From Inquilinus sp. Marseille-Q2685 (GTDB taxonomy: Bacteria; Pseudomonadota; Alphaproteobacteria; DSM-16000; Inquilinaceae), in assembly GCF_916619195.1 (NCBI RefSeq), contig NZ_CAKAKL010000010.1, positions 1 through 64,000 of the forward strand: a stretch of 64,000 nucleotides of DNA, written 5' to 3'. Positions within the stretch are counted from its first letter, which is position 1; every line of letters begins with the position of its first letter. Shown here piece by piece: positions 52,838 to 60,704 of the stretch. Under the pieces are notes generated by a model that was given only the letters and a program-made list of their open reading frames with translations, made no database searches and was not told where the DNA came from. Made by a program: the position numbers and the translations under genes.

Positions 52838-53857
52838 TCAGCTCGACTGGCGCCGGACCAGGGAGAAGCCGAGGTCGATGATCCGGCTCTCGGCCGGCTC
52901 CGTGCTCTTGCCCAGCCGGGCCAGGATCAGCTCGCCGGCGCGGCGGCCCATCTCGTAGGCGGGGATCCGGATCGTGGTCAGGGCCGGCCGCAGTTGCCGG
53001 CCGATCTCGAGGTCGCCGAGGCCGACGATGGCGATGCGGCCGGGGACGTCGATCCCGCGCCGCTGGCATTCCAGCAGGCCGCCGACCGCCATCACGTCGG
53101 TGGCGAAGAACACGCCGTCGAGGTCCGGGGCGTGGGCCAGCAGCCGGTCGAGCGAGACCCGGCCGGCCTCGATCGACAGGTCGGCCGGGATCTCGGTCTC
53201 GGGCGGGGCGGCGCCGGCCTCGGCCAGGGCCTGCGAGAAGCCGGACAGCCGCGCCGCGGCCCGGCTTTCGGCCGCGCCGACGAAGGCGCAGCGCCGCCGG
53301 CCGCGTTCGACCAGATGCCGCGCCACCTCCACGCCCGCCGCGACATTCGAGAAGCCGACGGCCATGTCGATCGGGTCGTCCGACAGCTCCCAGGTCTCGA
53401 CCACCGGGATGCCGTGCCGGCGCAGCAGGACCCGCACCGCCTCGTCCGGCACGGCGCCCACCAGCACCAGCGCGTCCGGCCGGCGGCCGACCAGGGCGCG
53501 CACCAGCTGGCGGCGCTTGTCGTCGGAATAGGCGTAGTCGCCGATCACCAGGTGCAGCCCGGCGCCCTCCGCCGCGTCGGCGACGCCGCGCACGGTCTCG
53601 GAGAAGACCGAGTTGCCGATGGTCGGCACCAGCACCGCCAGGATGCCGCTGCGGCGCGAGGCCAAGCTGCTGGCCGACAGATTGGGGACGTAGCCCAGCG
53701 ATTCGACTGCGGCCTGGATCCGCGCCAGCGTCTCCGGCGTCACCTTTCCCTCGCCGCGCAGGGCGCGCGACACCGTCATCGGCGAGGTGCCCGCCAGCGC
53801 GGCCACATCCTCGATGCGGGGCTTCCGGCCCGGTTTCGATGCTGTCTCGTCTCGCAT
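52838..53857 (-). CDS. LacI-family transcriptional repressor
   Basis: 339 residues. N-terminal LacI HTH and hinge: IEDVAALAGTSPMTVSRALRGEGKVTPETLARIQAAVESLGYVPNLSASSLASRRSG. A periplasmic-binding-protein-like effector domain follows (VLVPTIGNSVFSETVRGV; GVFFATDVMAVGGLLECQRRG). It is of the GntR-like LacI subgroup. Convergent with the Gfo/Idh gene and divergent from the PhyH gene, with two palindromic operators in the divergent region, so it controls itself and the PhyH-MHS genes and perhaps the sugar operon. Effector unknown. Confidence 0.94.
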   Translation of the reverse strand: MRDETASKPGRKPRIEDVAALAGTSPMTVSRALRGEGKVTPETLARIQAAVESLGYVPNLSASSLASRRSGILAVLVPTIGNSVFSETVRGVADAAEGAGLHLVIGDYAYSDDKRRQLVRALVGRRPDALVLVGAVPDEAVRVLLRRHGIPVVETWELSDDPIDMAVGFSNVAAGVEVARHLVERGRRRCAFVGAAESRAAARLSGFSQALAEAGAAPPETEIPADLSIEAGRVSLDRLLAHAPDLDGVFFATDVMAVGGLLECQRRGIDVPGRIAIVGLGDLEIGRQLRPALTTIRIPAYEMGRRAGELILARLGKSTEPAESRIIDLGFSLVRRQSS

Positions 53858-53908
53858 GGCGCAGACCTTGAAGCGAAGCCGCTGCGATTGGCAAGCCGGC
53901 CGAAGGCG

Positions 53909-53937
53909 TTGACGACCTTATGCGGTAGCGCTACCAT
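53909..53937 (+). promoter_or_regulatory. Candidate sigma-70 promoter overlapping the LacI operator
   Basis: TTGACG (53909-53914), 17-base spacer, TACCAT (53932-53937), reading toward the PhyH gene. The -10 overlaps the first LacI-type operator, which would explain repression by occlusion. Confidence 0.45.
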
Positions 53938-53958
53938 CCTATCACGGTAGCGCTACCG
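53923..53958. promoter_or_regulatory. Tandem LacI-type operators (GGTAGCGCTACC x2)
   Basis: Two identical 12-base palindromes GGTAGCGCTACC lie at 53924-53935 and 53946-53957 (the second extends to CGGTAGCGCTACCG, 53945-53958). Their centres are 22 bases apart, about two helical turns. They have the CG-centred form typical of LacI-family sites and lie between the divergent lacI and PhyH genes, 22 bases before the PhyH ATG. Confidence 0.8.
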
Positions 53959-53979
53959 AACCCCAAGGGAGAAAACGCC

Positions 53980-54855
53980 ATGATCAAGGACGAAGAGGTT
54001 GCTGCGTATCGCAGGGACGGGGTGGTGGTGATCGAGGACGTGCTGGATTCGGCCCAGCTGGCCGAGGCCCGGCGGGTGGTGGCCGAGTTCATCGAAGGGT
54101 CGCGCGCGATCACCGCGCACACCGATGTCTACGACCTGGAGCCGGGGCATACGCCCGAGGCGCCGCGGGTCCGGCGGATCAAGACGCCGCACAGACACCA
54201 CCCTCTGTTCCGGGACATCGCCCGGTCGCCCCGGCTGGTGGCGATCCTGCAGCGGCTGCTGGGGCCGGGCGTGCGGCTGCACGGGTCGAAGATCAACCTG
54301 AAATCGCCGCAGTTCGGGTCGCCGGTCGAATGGCACCAGGACTGGGCCTTCTACCCGCACACCAATGACGACATCCTGGCCGTCGGGGTGATGCTGGACG
54401 ACTGCACGGTCGAGAACGGGGCGATGCTGGTGCTGCCCGGAACCCATCAGGGCCCGGTCTACGACCATCATTCCGACGGCTATTTCTGCGGCGCCATGGA
54501 CCCGGAGGCTTGCGGCCTGGATTTCAGCCGCGCGGTGCCGGCGGTCGGCCGCGCCGGGTCGATGAGCTTCCACCATGTCCGCGCCGTGCACGGCTCGGCC
54601 CAGAACACCTCGGACAAACCGCGCGCGCTGCTGCTGTACGAGTTCGCCGCGGCCGACGCCTGGCCGCTGATGGGCGTGCCGGACCTGGCGGAATTCGACA
54701 GCCGCATCGTGGCGGGCGAGCCGACCATCGCGCCGCGGTTGGCCGATGTGCCGGTGCGCATGCCGCTGCCGCCGGCGCCGCGCCAGGGCTCGATCTACGA
54801 GAACCAGAGCACGGCTAGGTCGCGCTACTTCGCGAACAGCAAGTCCGCGGCTTGA
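53980..54855 (+). CDS. Phytanoyl-CoA dioxygenase (PhyH)-family Fe(II)/2-oxoglutarate oxygenase
   Basis: 291 residues. Double-stranded beta-helix oxygenase with metal motif H119-Q-D121 in VEWHQDWAFYPHTND, distal His204 in RAVHGSAQNTSD, and Arg216 positioned to bind 2-oxoglutarate. ATG 53980 has AAGGGAGAAA upstream. PhyH relatives hydroxylate fatty acyl, small-molecule or natural-product substrates, so the substrate is open. LacI-type operators directly upstream and an MHS transporter downstream suggest a catabolic module for an imported compound. Confidence 0.9.
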   Translation: MIKDEEVAAYRRDGVVVIEDVLDSAQLAEARRVVAEFIEGSRAITAHTDVYDLEPGHTPEAPRVRRIKTPHRHHPLFRDIARSPRLVAILQRLLGPGVRLHGSKINLKSPQFGSPVEWHQDWAFYPHTNDDILAVGVMLDDCTVENGAMLVLPGTHQGPVYDHHSDGYFCGAMDPEACGLDFSRAVPAVGRAGSMSFHHVRAVHGSAQNTSDKPRALLLYEFAAADAWPLMGVPDLAEFDSRIVAGEPTIAPRLADVPVRMPLPPAPRQGSIYENQSTARSRYFANSKSAA

Positions 54856-54935
54856 GCAAAGCCCGGTCCCGCACGGGGCCGGGCCGCCGAACCATCAATA
54901 ACCGGCCCAAGCCGGATCGAGGGAGAGGACGCCTT

Positions 54936-56306
54936 ATGGGAAATGCACCCCCGCAGGGGGCGGGCGCGAAGCGCCCGCTGACCCGGGTCATGTTCGCCGC
55001 GGCCGTGGGCTCGGCGTTGGAATGGTACGACTTCTTCATCTACGGCACCGCCGCCGCCCTGGTGTTCGGCGAGCTGTTCTTCCCGAAATTCGACCCCAGT
55101 ACCGGCATGCTGGTGTCGCTGGCGACCTTCGGCGTGGGCTTCCTGGCCCGGCCCTTCGGCGGCCTGCTGTTCGGCCATATCGGCGACCGCTGGGGGCGAA
55201 AGCCGGTGCTGGTCATCACCATCCTGATGGTGGGCGGCAGCACCTTTCTGATCGGCCTGTTGCCGACCTACGACCAGATCGGGCTGTGGGCGCCGATGCT
55301 GCTGGTGCTGATGCGCCTGCTGCAGGGGCTGGGGGCCGGTGCCGAATATGGCGGCGCGGTGCTGCTGGCGGTGGAATACGCGCCGGACGGGCGGCGCGGC
55401 TTCTTCGGCAGCTTCGCGCCGATGGGCGTGACCATCGGCAACCTGCTGGCGGCCGGCGTGTTCGGGCTGGTCACCCTGCTGCCGCAGGAGGACCTGCTGG
55501 CCTGGGGCTGGCGCATCCCGTTCCTGGTCAGCCTGCTGCTGCTGGCGTTCGGCGTGTTCATCCGCATGCGGATCGACGAGACGCCAGTCTTCGCTGAGAC
55601 GCAGGAGCGGCAGCCGCCGATCCGGGCGCCGGCCCTGGCCGCGCTGCGCCGCCACCCGCGCAACTTCGCCGTCGTGGTCGGGGCGCGGATGGCCGAGAAT
55701 GGCCTGGGCTACCTGTTCCCGGTGTTCGGCCTGAGCTACATCATCAACACCCTGCACCTGCCGCGCGACGTGGCGCTGCTGGGCGTGTTCGGCGGCAACT
55801 TCGCCGAGATCTTCGGCATCCTGTTCTTCGGCTGGCTGTCGGACAAGGTCGGGCGGCGGCCGGTCTATATGGGCGGGGCGCTGTTCTCGGCGGTGATCGC
55901 CGTGCCCTTCTTCATGATGCTGAACACCGGCGACACCACCGCCATCCTGCTGGCCTTCGTGCTGATCATGGGCATCGGCGGCGGCGCCATGTTCGGGCCG
56001 CAGGCGGCCTATTTCGCCGAGCTGTTCGGGCCGCGGCTGCGCTTCAGCGGCTTCGCCTTCGCGCGGGAGCTGGGGTCGATCCTGGCCGGCGGCCCCGCCC
56101 CCGCCCTTTCGGCGATGCTGGTGATCTGGTTCGACGGCGCGCCCTGGGGCGTCGCGCTCTACGTCATCGCGCTGTCGCTGATCACCGTCGCCGCCGTCTG
56201 GTGGGGGCCGGAGACCAGCGAGAGCGACCTCAGGGTCGACTATTCGACGGCGGAGGAGCCGCGGCCGGAGCGGGCGCAGGCGGTCCCGGTCCGGCCGATC
56301 GCCTAG
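54936..56306 (+). CDS. MFS transporter, metabolite:H+ symporter (MHS) family
   Basis: 456 residues, 12 predicted spans. N-terminal hallmark GSALEWYDFFIYGTAAALVFGELFFPKFDP and loop motif GHIGDRWGRKPVL (MFS motif A), with the second-half equivalent GWLSDKVGRRPVYMGG. MHS proteins (ProP, KgtP, ShiA relatives) import zwitterions, carboxylates or similar solutes. The start ATG at 54936 is chosen because GGGAGAGGA lies just upstream; the in-frame extension from 54852 overlaps the PhyH end without a site. Probably in one operon with the PhyH gene. Confidence 0.92.
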   Translation: MGNAPPQGAGAKRPLTRVMFAAAVGSALEWYDFFIYGTAAALVFGELFFPKFDPSTGMLVSLATFGVGFLARPFGGLLFGHIGDRWGRKPVLVITILMVGGSTFLIGLLPTYDQIGLWAPMLLVLMRLLQGLGAGAEYGGAVLLAVEYAPDGRRGFFGSFAPMGVTIGNLLAAGVFGLVTLLPQEDLLAWGWRIPFLVSLLLLAFGVFIRMRIDETPVFAETQERQPPIRAPALAALRRHPRNFAVVVGARMAENGLGYLFPVFGLSYIINTLHLPRDVALLGVFGGNFAEIFGILFFGWLSDKVGRRPVYMGGALFSAVIAVPFFMMLNTGDTTAILLAFVLIMGIGGGAMFGPQAAYFAELFGPRLRFSGFAFARELGSILAGGPAPALSAMLVIWFDGAPWGVALYVIALSLITVAAVWWGPETSESDLRVDYSTAEEPRPERAQAVPVRPIA

Positions 56307-56308
56307 GC

Positions 56309-56695
56309 TCAGGCCGCGGCGATCACCTCGATCTCGACCAGCCAGTCCGGCGACAGGGTCTGCGCCACCAGGGCCGTGGTCGGCACCACATGGCCGTCGA
56401 GCGCGGCGATGCGGGCCGCCTGGTTGGCCTCAGCATAGGCCGGGTCGCGCAGATAGCTGGTGATCCGCACGATGTTGCGCACCGTCATATCGGCGCCGGC
56501 CAGGATGGTGCGGATATTCGACCAGATCAGCTCCAGCTGCTGCTCCAGCGTCGCGCCGGGCATGCCTTGCGCGTCGAGCCCCATCGTGCCGGCGACATAG
56601 AGGATCCGGTCCGGCTGCCGCACCTCCAGCGCATGGATGTAGTCGGGCGTCGCCGGGTAGATGCCGTCGGTCGGGTTGTGCGGAACGGTCTGCAT
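56309..56695 (-). CDS. RidA/YjgF-family enamine/imine deaminase
   Basis: 128 residues. Rid-family fold: ILYVAGTMGLDAQGMPGATLEQQLELIWSNIRTILAGADMTVRNIVRITSYLRD, ending VPTTALVAQTLSPDWLVEIEVIAAA. RidA enzymes hydrolyse reactive enamines/imines to ketones. The expected substrate-binding Arg near residue 105 (RTAL/RSTV-like) reads PTTAL here, so it may not be a classical RidA. The ATG at 56695 follows GAGGGGAGGAG. Convergent with the MHS gene and divergent from mtnK. Confidence 0.88.
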   Translation of the reverse strand: MQTVPHNPTDGIYPATPDYIHALEVRQPDRILYVAGTMGLDAQGMPGATLEQQLELIWSNIRTILAGADMTVRNIVRITSYLRDPAYAEANQAARIAALDGHVVPTTALVAQTLSPDWLVEIEVIAAA

Positions 56696-56830
56696 GGGTC
56701 TCCTCCCCTCGCTTTCATCCTGCATCGCACCGATCGGCGCAGCCCCGCAACCCGCCGCGCTTGACAGCAGGGGAGCCGGCTTCCGACACTCCGCCCCGCC
56801 CAAGAGCAAGACCGCGGCGGAGGCTGAAGC

Positions 56831-58117
56831 ATGAGTGAGGAGAGCCGGCTGACCGGCGGGCCGGACTATCGGCCGCTGGACGAGGCATCGATCCGCCCCT
56901 ATCTGGCCGGCCTGCCCGCGATCCGCGACGTGCTGGGTGGCGACCCGGCCGGCTGGCAGGTGACCGAGGTCGGCGACGGCAACCTGAACCTGGTCTTCAT
57001 CGTAAAGGGTGCCGCCGGCGGCCTGGTCGTGAAGCAAGCCCTGCCCTATGTCCGGCTGGTCGGCGACAGCTGGCCGCTGCCGCTGGACCGCGCCTGGTAC
57101 GAATGGCATGCGCTGTCCGAACAGGCGCGGCACGTGCCGCACCTGGTGCCGAAGCTGCACCATTTCGACCCGGCCATGGCGCTGATCGTGATGGAGTGGC
57201 TGACGCCGCACATCATCCTGCGCAAGGGGCTGATCGCCGGCACCCGCTATCCGCTGCTGGCCGGCCATATGGCGGAGTTCCTGGCCCAGACGCTGTTCAA
57301 GACCTCCGACCTGCACGCCCCGGCCGCCGAGAAGAAGGCGAAGATGGCGCCGTTCTGCGGCAACACCTCTCTCTGCAAGATCACCGAGGACCTGGTCTTC
57401 ACCGATCCCTACCGGATTGCCGAGCTGAACCGCTGGACCTCACCGCAGCTGGACGGGATCGCCGCCGAGTTCCGCGCCGACGCCGCCGCCAAGGTGGCGG
57501 TGCAGGAGCTGAAATGGGCCTTCCTGACCCGGGCCGAGGCGCTGGTGCATGGCGACCTGCACACTGGGTCGATCATGGTGACGGAGACCGACAGCCGCGC
57601 CATCGACCCGGAATTCGCCTTCTACGGCCCGATGGGCTTCGATGTCGGTGCCCTGCTGGCCAATTTCTTCCTGGCCTATTTCGCCCAGGAAGGCCACGCC
57701 ACGGCGGCCGACGACCGTGACGCCTACCGCAGCTGGCTGCTGGTCCAGGCCGAGGCGATCTGGACCGGCTTCGAGAAGCGCTTCCTGGAGCTGTGGCGGG
57801 CGGAGAACACGGGCGACGCCTTCAGCCGCGACCTGTTCGCCGACGGCGACGGCGCCCTGGCGCTGGACGCCCACCGCAAGGCGACCATGGCCCGGCTGTT
57901 CCGCGACACGGTCGGCTTCGCCGGTGCCAAGATGGTCCGCCGCATCCTGGGGCTGGCGCATGTCGCCGACCTCGAGACCATCGCCGACCCGGACCGGCGC
58001 GCCGCCTGCGAGACCAAGGCGCTGCGCCTGGCCCGCGCCTTCCTGGTCGAGCGCGACCGCCTCACCGGCCCGGCCGATCTGCGCCACGCGGCCGAGACCG
58101 TCTTCCGCGAGGGTTGA
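56831..58117 (+). CDS. mtnK: S-methyl-5-thioribose kinase
   Basis: 428 residues. MtnK signature stretches: VGDGNLNLVFIVKGAAGGLVVKQALPYVRLVGDSWPLPLDRAWYE, the kinase catalytic loop ALVHGDLHTGSIMVTE and metal loop IDPEFAFYGPMGFDVGALLANF. It phosphorylates methylthioribose at C1 in the methionine salvage pathway. It is followed 3 bases later by mtnA, which uses its product. The divergent RidA-like gene shares the promoter region. Confidence 0.95.
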   Translation: MSEESRLTGGPDYRPLDEASIRPYLAGLPAIRDVLGGDPAGWQVTEVGDGNLNLVFIVKGAAGGLVVKQALPYVRLVGDSWPLPLDRAWYEWHALSEQARHVPHLVPKLHHFDPAMALIVMEWLTPHIILRKGLIAGTRYPLLAGHMAEFLAQTLFKTSDLHAPAAEKKAKMAPFCGNTSLCKITEDLVFTDPYRIAELNRWTSPQLDGIAAEFRADAAAKVAVQELKWAFLTRAEALVHGDLHTGSIMVTETDSRAIDPEFAFYGPMGFDVGALLANFFLAYFAQEGHATAADDRDAYRSWLLVQAEAIWTGFEKRFLELWRAENTGDAFSRDLFADGDGALALDAHRKATMARLFRDTVGFAGAKMVRRILGLAHVADLETIADPDRRAACETKALRLARAFLVERDRLTGPADLRHAAETVFREG

Positions 58118-58120
58118 GCC

Positions 58121-59218
58121 ATGAAGATCGACGGCAAGTCCTACCGCACCATCTGGCCGGCCGAGGACGGCTGGCGGGTGGTGATCATCGACCAGACGAA
58201 GCTGCCGCACGGCTTCGAGACGGTGGTGCTGGAGAGCGAGGACCAGGCGGCCCACGCCATCCGCAGCATGCAGGTGCGCGGCGCGCCGCTGATCGGCGCC
58301 ACCGGCGCCTACGGCCTGGCGCTGGCGCTGCGCGCCGACCCGTCCGACGCCGCCCTGGCCGGCGCCTATGACCGCCTGCTGGCCACCCGCCCGACCGCCG
58401 TGAACCTGCGCTGGGCGCTCGACGACGTGCGCGGCCGGGTGGCGCCGCTGAAGCCGGCGGAGCGCGCCGCCGCCGCCTATCGCCGCGCCGCCGAGATCTG
58501 CGACGACGACGTCGCCACCTGCCGCGCCATCGGCGAGCACGGCCTGGCCGTGTTCCGCGAGGTCTGGGAGAAGAAGGGCCGGCCGGAGCGGCTGAACGTG
58601 CTGACCCATTGCAATGCCGGCTGGCTGGCCACGGTCGACTGGGGCACCGCCCTGGCGCCGATCTACATGGCGCATGACAGCGGGGTGCCGGTGCATGTCT
58701 GGGTCGACGAGACCCGGCCGCGCAACCAGGGCGCCAGCATCACCGCCTTCGAGCTGGGCCGCCACGGCGTGCCGCACACTGTGATCGCCGACAATGTCGG
58801 CGGCCATCTGATGCAGCACGGCATGGTCGACCTGTGCATCGTCGGCACCGACCGCACCACCGCGACCGGCGACGTCTGCAACAAGATCGGCACCTATCTG
58901 AAGGCGCTGGCGGCGCATGACAACGGCGTGCCGTTCTATGTCGCCCTGCCCTACACCACGATCGACTGGACCCTGACCGACGGCATCCGCCAGATCGAGA
59001 TCGAGCAGCGCGATGCGCGCGAGCTGAGCCACATCACCGGCCGCACCGCGGACGGGCGGATCGAGACGGTCGGCATCCTGCCGGAGGGCAGCGCCGCGGC
59101 GAACTGGGCCTTCGACGTCACCCCGGCGCGCTATGTCACCGGGCTGATCACCGAGCGCGGCGTCTGCCCCGCCAGCCGGGAGGGTTTGGCCGGGCTGTAT
59201 CCCGACCGCGCGGCGTAA
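58121..59218 (+). CDS. mtnA: S-methyl-5-thioribose-1-phosphate isomerase
   Basis: 365 residues, eIF2B-like fold. Motifs are [54 protein letters not shown] with the catalytic Cys, [48 protein letters not shown] with the catalytic Asp, and [14 protein letters not shown]. It converts methylthioribose-1-P to methylthioribulose-1-P. Directly downstream of mtnK in one operon; later pathway enzymes (mtnB, mtnC, mtnD) are not in the window. Confidence 0.96.
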   Translation: MKIDGKSYRTIWPAEDGWRVVIIDQTKLPHGFETVVLESEDQAAHAIRSMQVRGAPLIGATGAYGLALALRADPSDAALAGAYDRLLATRPTAVNLRWALDDVRGRVAPLKPAERAAAAYRRAAEICDDDVATCRAIGEHGLAVFREVWEKKGRPERLNVLTHCNAGWLATVDWGTALAPIYMAHDSGVPVHVWVDETRPRNQGASITAFELGRHGVPHTVIADNVGGHLMQHGMVDLCIVGTDRTTATGDVCNKIGTYLKALAAHDNGVPFYVALPYTTIDWTLTDGIRQIEIEQRDARELSHITGRTADGRIETVGILPEGSAAANWAFDVTPARYVTGLITERGVCPASREGLAGLYPDRAA

Positions 59219-59594
59219 GGGCCCAACAGCCCGTCAGATCACCGTCCCGGGCAAGCGACCTGTGCTCGCCACGCCTGCCGCCCGGGCAGCCTGACCTGTG
59301 CCGAAGGCGAGGTTCGCTCGTCCTTTGATGTGCCGAACCACCGGTCGGCACAATGGCGGAGGCCGTCCGGAATCCGCGATTCTTCCCGCTTCCGGGCGCC
59401 GGCCGTGCGCCCGGAAGCGGGAGGTGAAGCCATGATATCGTCATCGGCGAGACCGGCCTTGTCGCGGCGGAGGCCGGCGTCCGACGCCGCGCAGCGCGTT
59501 CCGGCCGACCTCTTGACCCGCCTGAAATGTATACGGTACGGTATCGTACTAATTTGACGCAGCGCGGGCCGCGGACAGGAGACGGGAGCTGCCG
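59219..59594. other. Intergenic region with hairpins and a regulatory site
   Basis: 376 bases between mtnA and the efflux operon. Contents seen: a hairpin GTGCCGA...TCGGCAC near 59330-59351; a perfect 15-base stem (59385-59399 with 59407-59421, CCCGCTTCCGGGCGC/GCGCCCGGAAGCGGG) that may terminate mtnKA; a -35-like TTGACC at 59513; and the TetR-type site at 59533. No gene is supported. Confidence 0.45.
59533..59547. promoter_or_regulatory. TetR-type operator upstream of the efflux operon
   Basis: ACGGTACGGTATCGT at 59533-59547, 47 bases before the HlyD-like start. It matches the reverse complement of 63039-63053 (ACGGTACGGTACCGT) at 14 of 15 positions. Binding by the TetR protein encoded at 62265 is inferred from this sharing. 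Confidence 0.65.
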
Positions 59595-60704
59595 ATGAAG
59601 CGCATTGCCAAGCGTGTGGCCGCCGGGACCGCTCTTCTCTCCATCATCGCCGCGGGCGGCACCTGGGCCTGGTGGGACGAAGGCCGCTCCAGGGAATGGA
59701 CCGACAACGCCTATGTCCGCGCCGACATCACGGCGATCGGCCCCAAAGTGTCCGGTTACGTGGCCGAGGTGCTGGTCGACGACAACCAGATGGTCGAGGC
59801 CGGGGACGTTCTGCTGCGGATCGCCGACGAGGATCACCGGGCCCAGCGGGACCGCGCCGCGGCCGCTGTCGCCCAGGCCGAAGCCGCCGCCGAGAATCTG
59901 GACCGCCGGAAGGACCTGCAACTGGCGAAGATCCGCGAGGCGGAGGCGGCGATCGATGTCGGCCGGGCCGATATGGAGCTGTCGCGCCGGGAGCTGGCAC
60001 GGGCGACCCGCCTGGTGGGCCAGGGCTGGACGCCGCAGCGCAACCACGACATGGCCGCCACCGACGCCGAACGCGCCCGCGCCGCGCTGGCGCAGGCGGA
60101 GGCCGCCGCGGCAGCCGCGCGCGAGCAGCTGGCGGTGCTCGGCTCCGAGGCCCGGCAGATCGCCGCCCGGCTGGCGGAGGCGCGCGCCAACCTGCAGCTG
60201 GCCGAGATCGCGCTGGCGGACACGGTGATCCGCGCGCCCGTCGCCGGCGTCGTCGGGAACCGCCGCGTCCATCCGGGCGAGTATGTGCGGCCCGGCGCCG
60301 CCCTGCTCTCCGTGGTGCCGGTCGACGCCGTCTGGGTGGTAGCGAACTTCAAGGAGACCCAGGTCGCTCGCATGGCGGTGGGCCAGCCGGCGGAGATCCG
60401 CGTCGACGGCTATTCGGACGCGGTCATCACGGGGCGGGTGGACAGCTTGGCGCCGGCGAGCGGCGCCGCCTTCAGCCTGCTGCCGCCGGACAACGCCACC
60501 GGCAACTTCGTCAAGATCGTCCAGCGCGTGCCGGTCAAGATCACGCTGCCCGCCGGCCACGGCCTGCTCGGCCGGCTCGTGCCCGGCCTGTCGGTCGACG
60601 TCGCCGTCGAGGTGGGCTCCAGTCCAGGCGGGGCGGCGGCGTCCGAGAGCGGACCGGCCCGGGGCGGCGCCGCGATCTTCCGGACGGCGGACGACGCGTC
60701 GTGA
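59595..60704 (+). CDS. Membrane fusion protein, HlyD/EmrA family
   Basis: 369 residues. One N-terminal membrane anchor (RVAAGTALLSIIAAGGTWAWW), then the EmrA layout: TDNAYVRADITAIGPKVSGYVAEVLVDDNQMVEAGDVLLRIADEDH (lipoyl half), a ~100-residue coiled-coil hairpin rich in Ala/Glu/Arg, the second lipoyl half (DTVIRAPVAGVVGNRRVHPGEYVRPG) and beta-barrel segments (VWVVANFKETQVARMAVGQPAEIRVDGY). It bridges an inner-membrane MFS pump to the outer membrane. Its stop overlaps the pump start (GTGA at 60701). A TetR-type operator lies just upstream. Confidence 0.94.
   Translation: MKRIAKRVAAGTALLSIIAAGGTWAWWDEGRSREWTDNAYVRADITAIGPKVSGYVAEVLVDDNQMVEAGDVLLRIADEDHRAQRDRAAAAVAQAEAAAENLDRRKDLQLAKIREAEAAIDVGRADMELSRRELARATRLVGQGWTPQRNHDMAATDAERARAALAQAEAAAAAAREQLAVLGSEARQIAARLAEARANLQLAEIALADTVIRAPVAGVVGNRRVHPGEYVRPGAALLSVVPVDAVWVVANFKETQVARMAVGQPAEIRVDGYSDAVITGRVDSLAPASGAAFSLLPPDNATGNFVKIVQRVPVKITLPAGHGLLGRLVPGLSVDVAVEVGSSPGGAAASESGPARGGAAIFRTADDAS

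Noticed and set aside
59385-59421. 15-base stem after mtnA considered as a SAM-type riboswitch
   Set aside because: It lies downstream of mtnKA, not in a leader. There is only a simple hairpin, and none of the multi-helix core expected of a SAM riboswitch.
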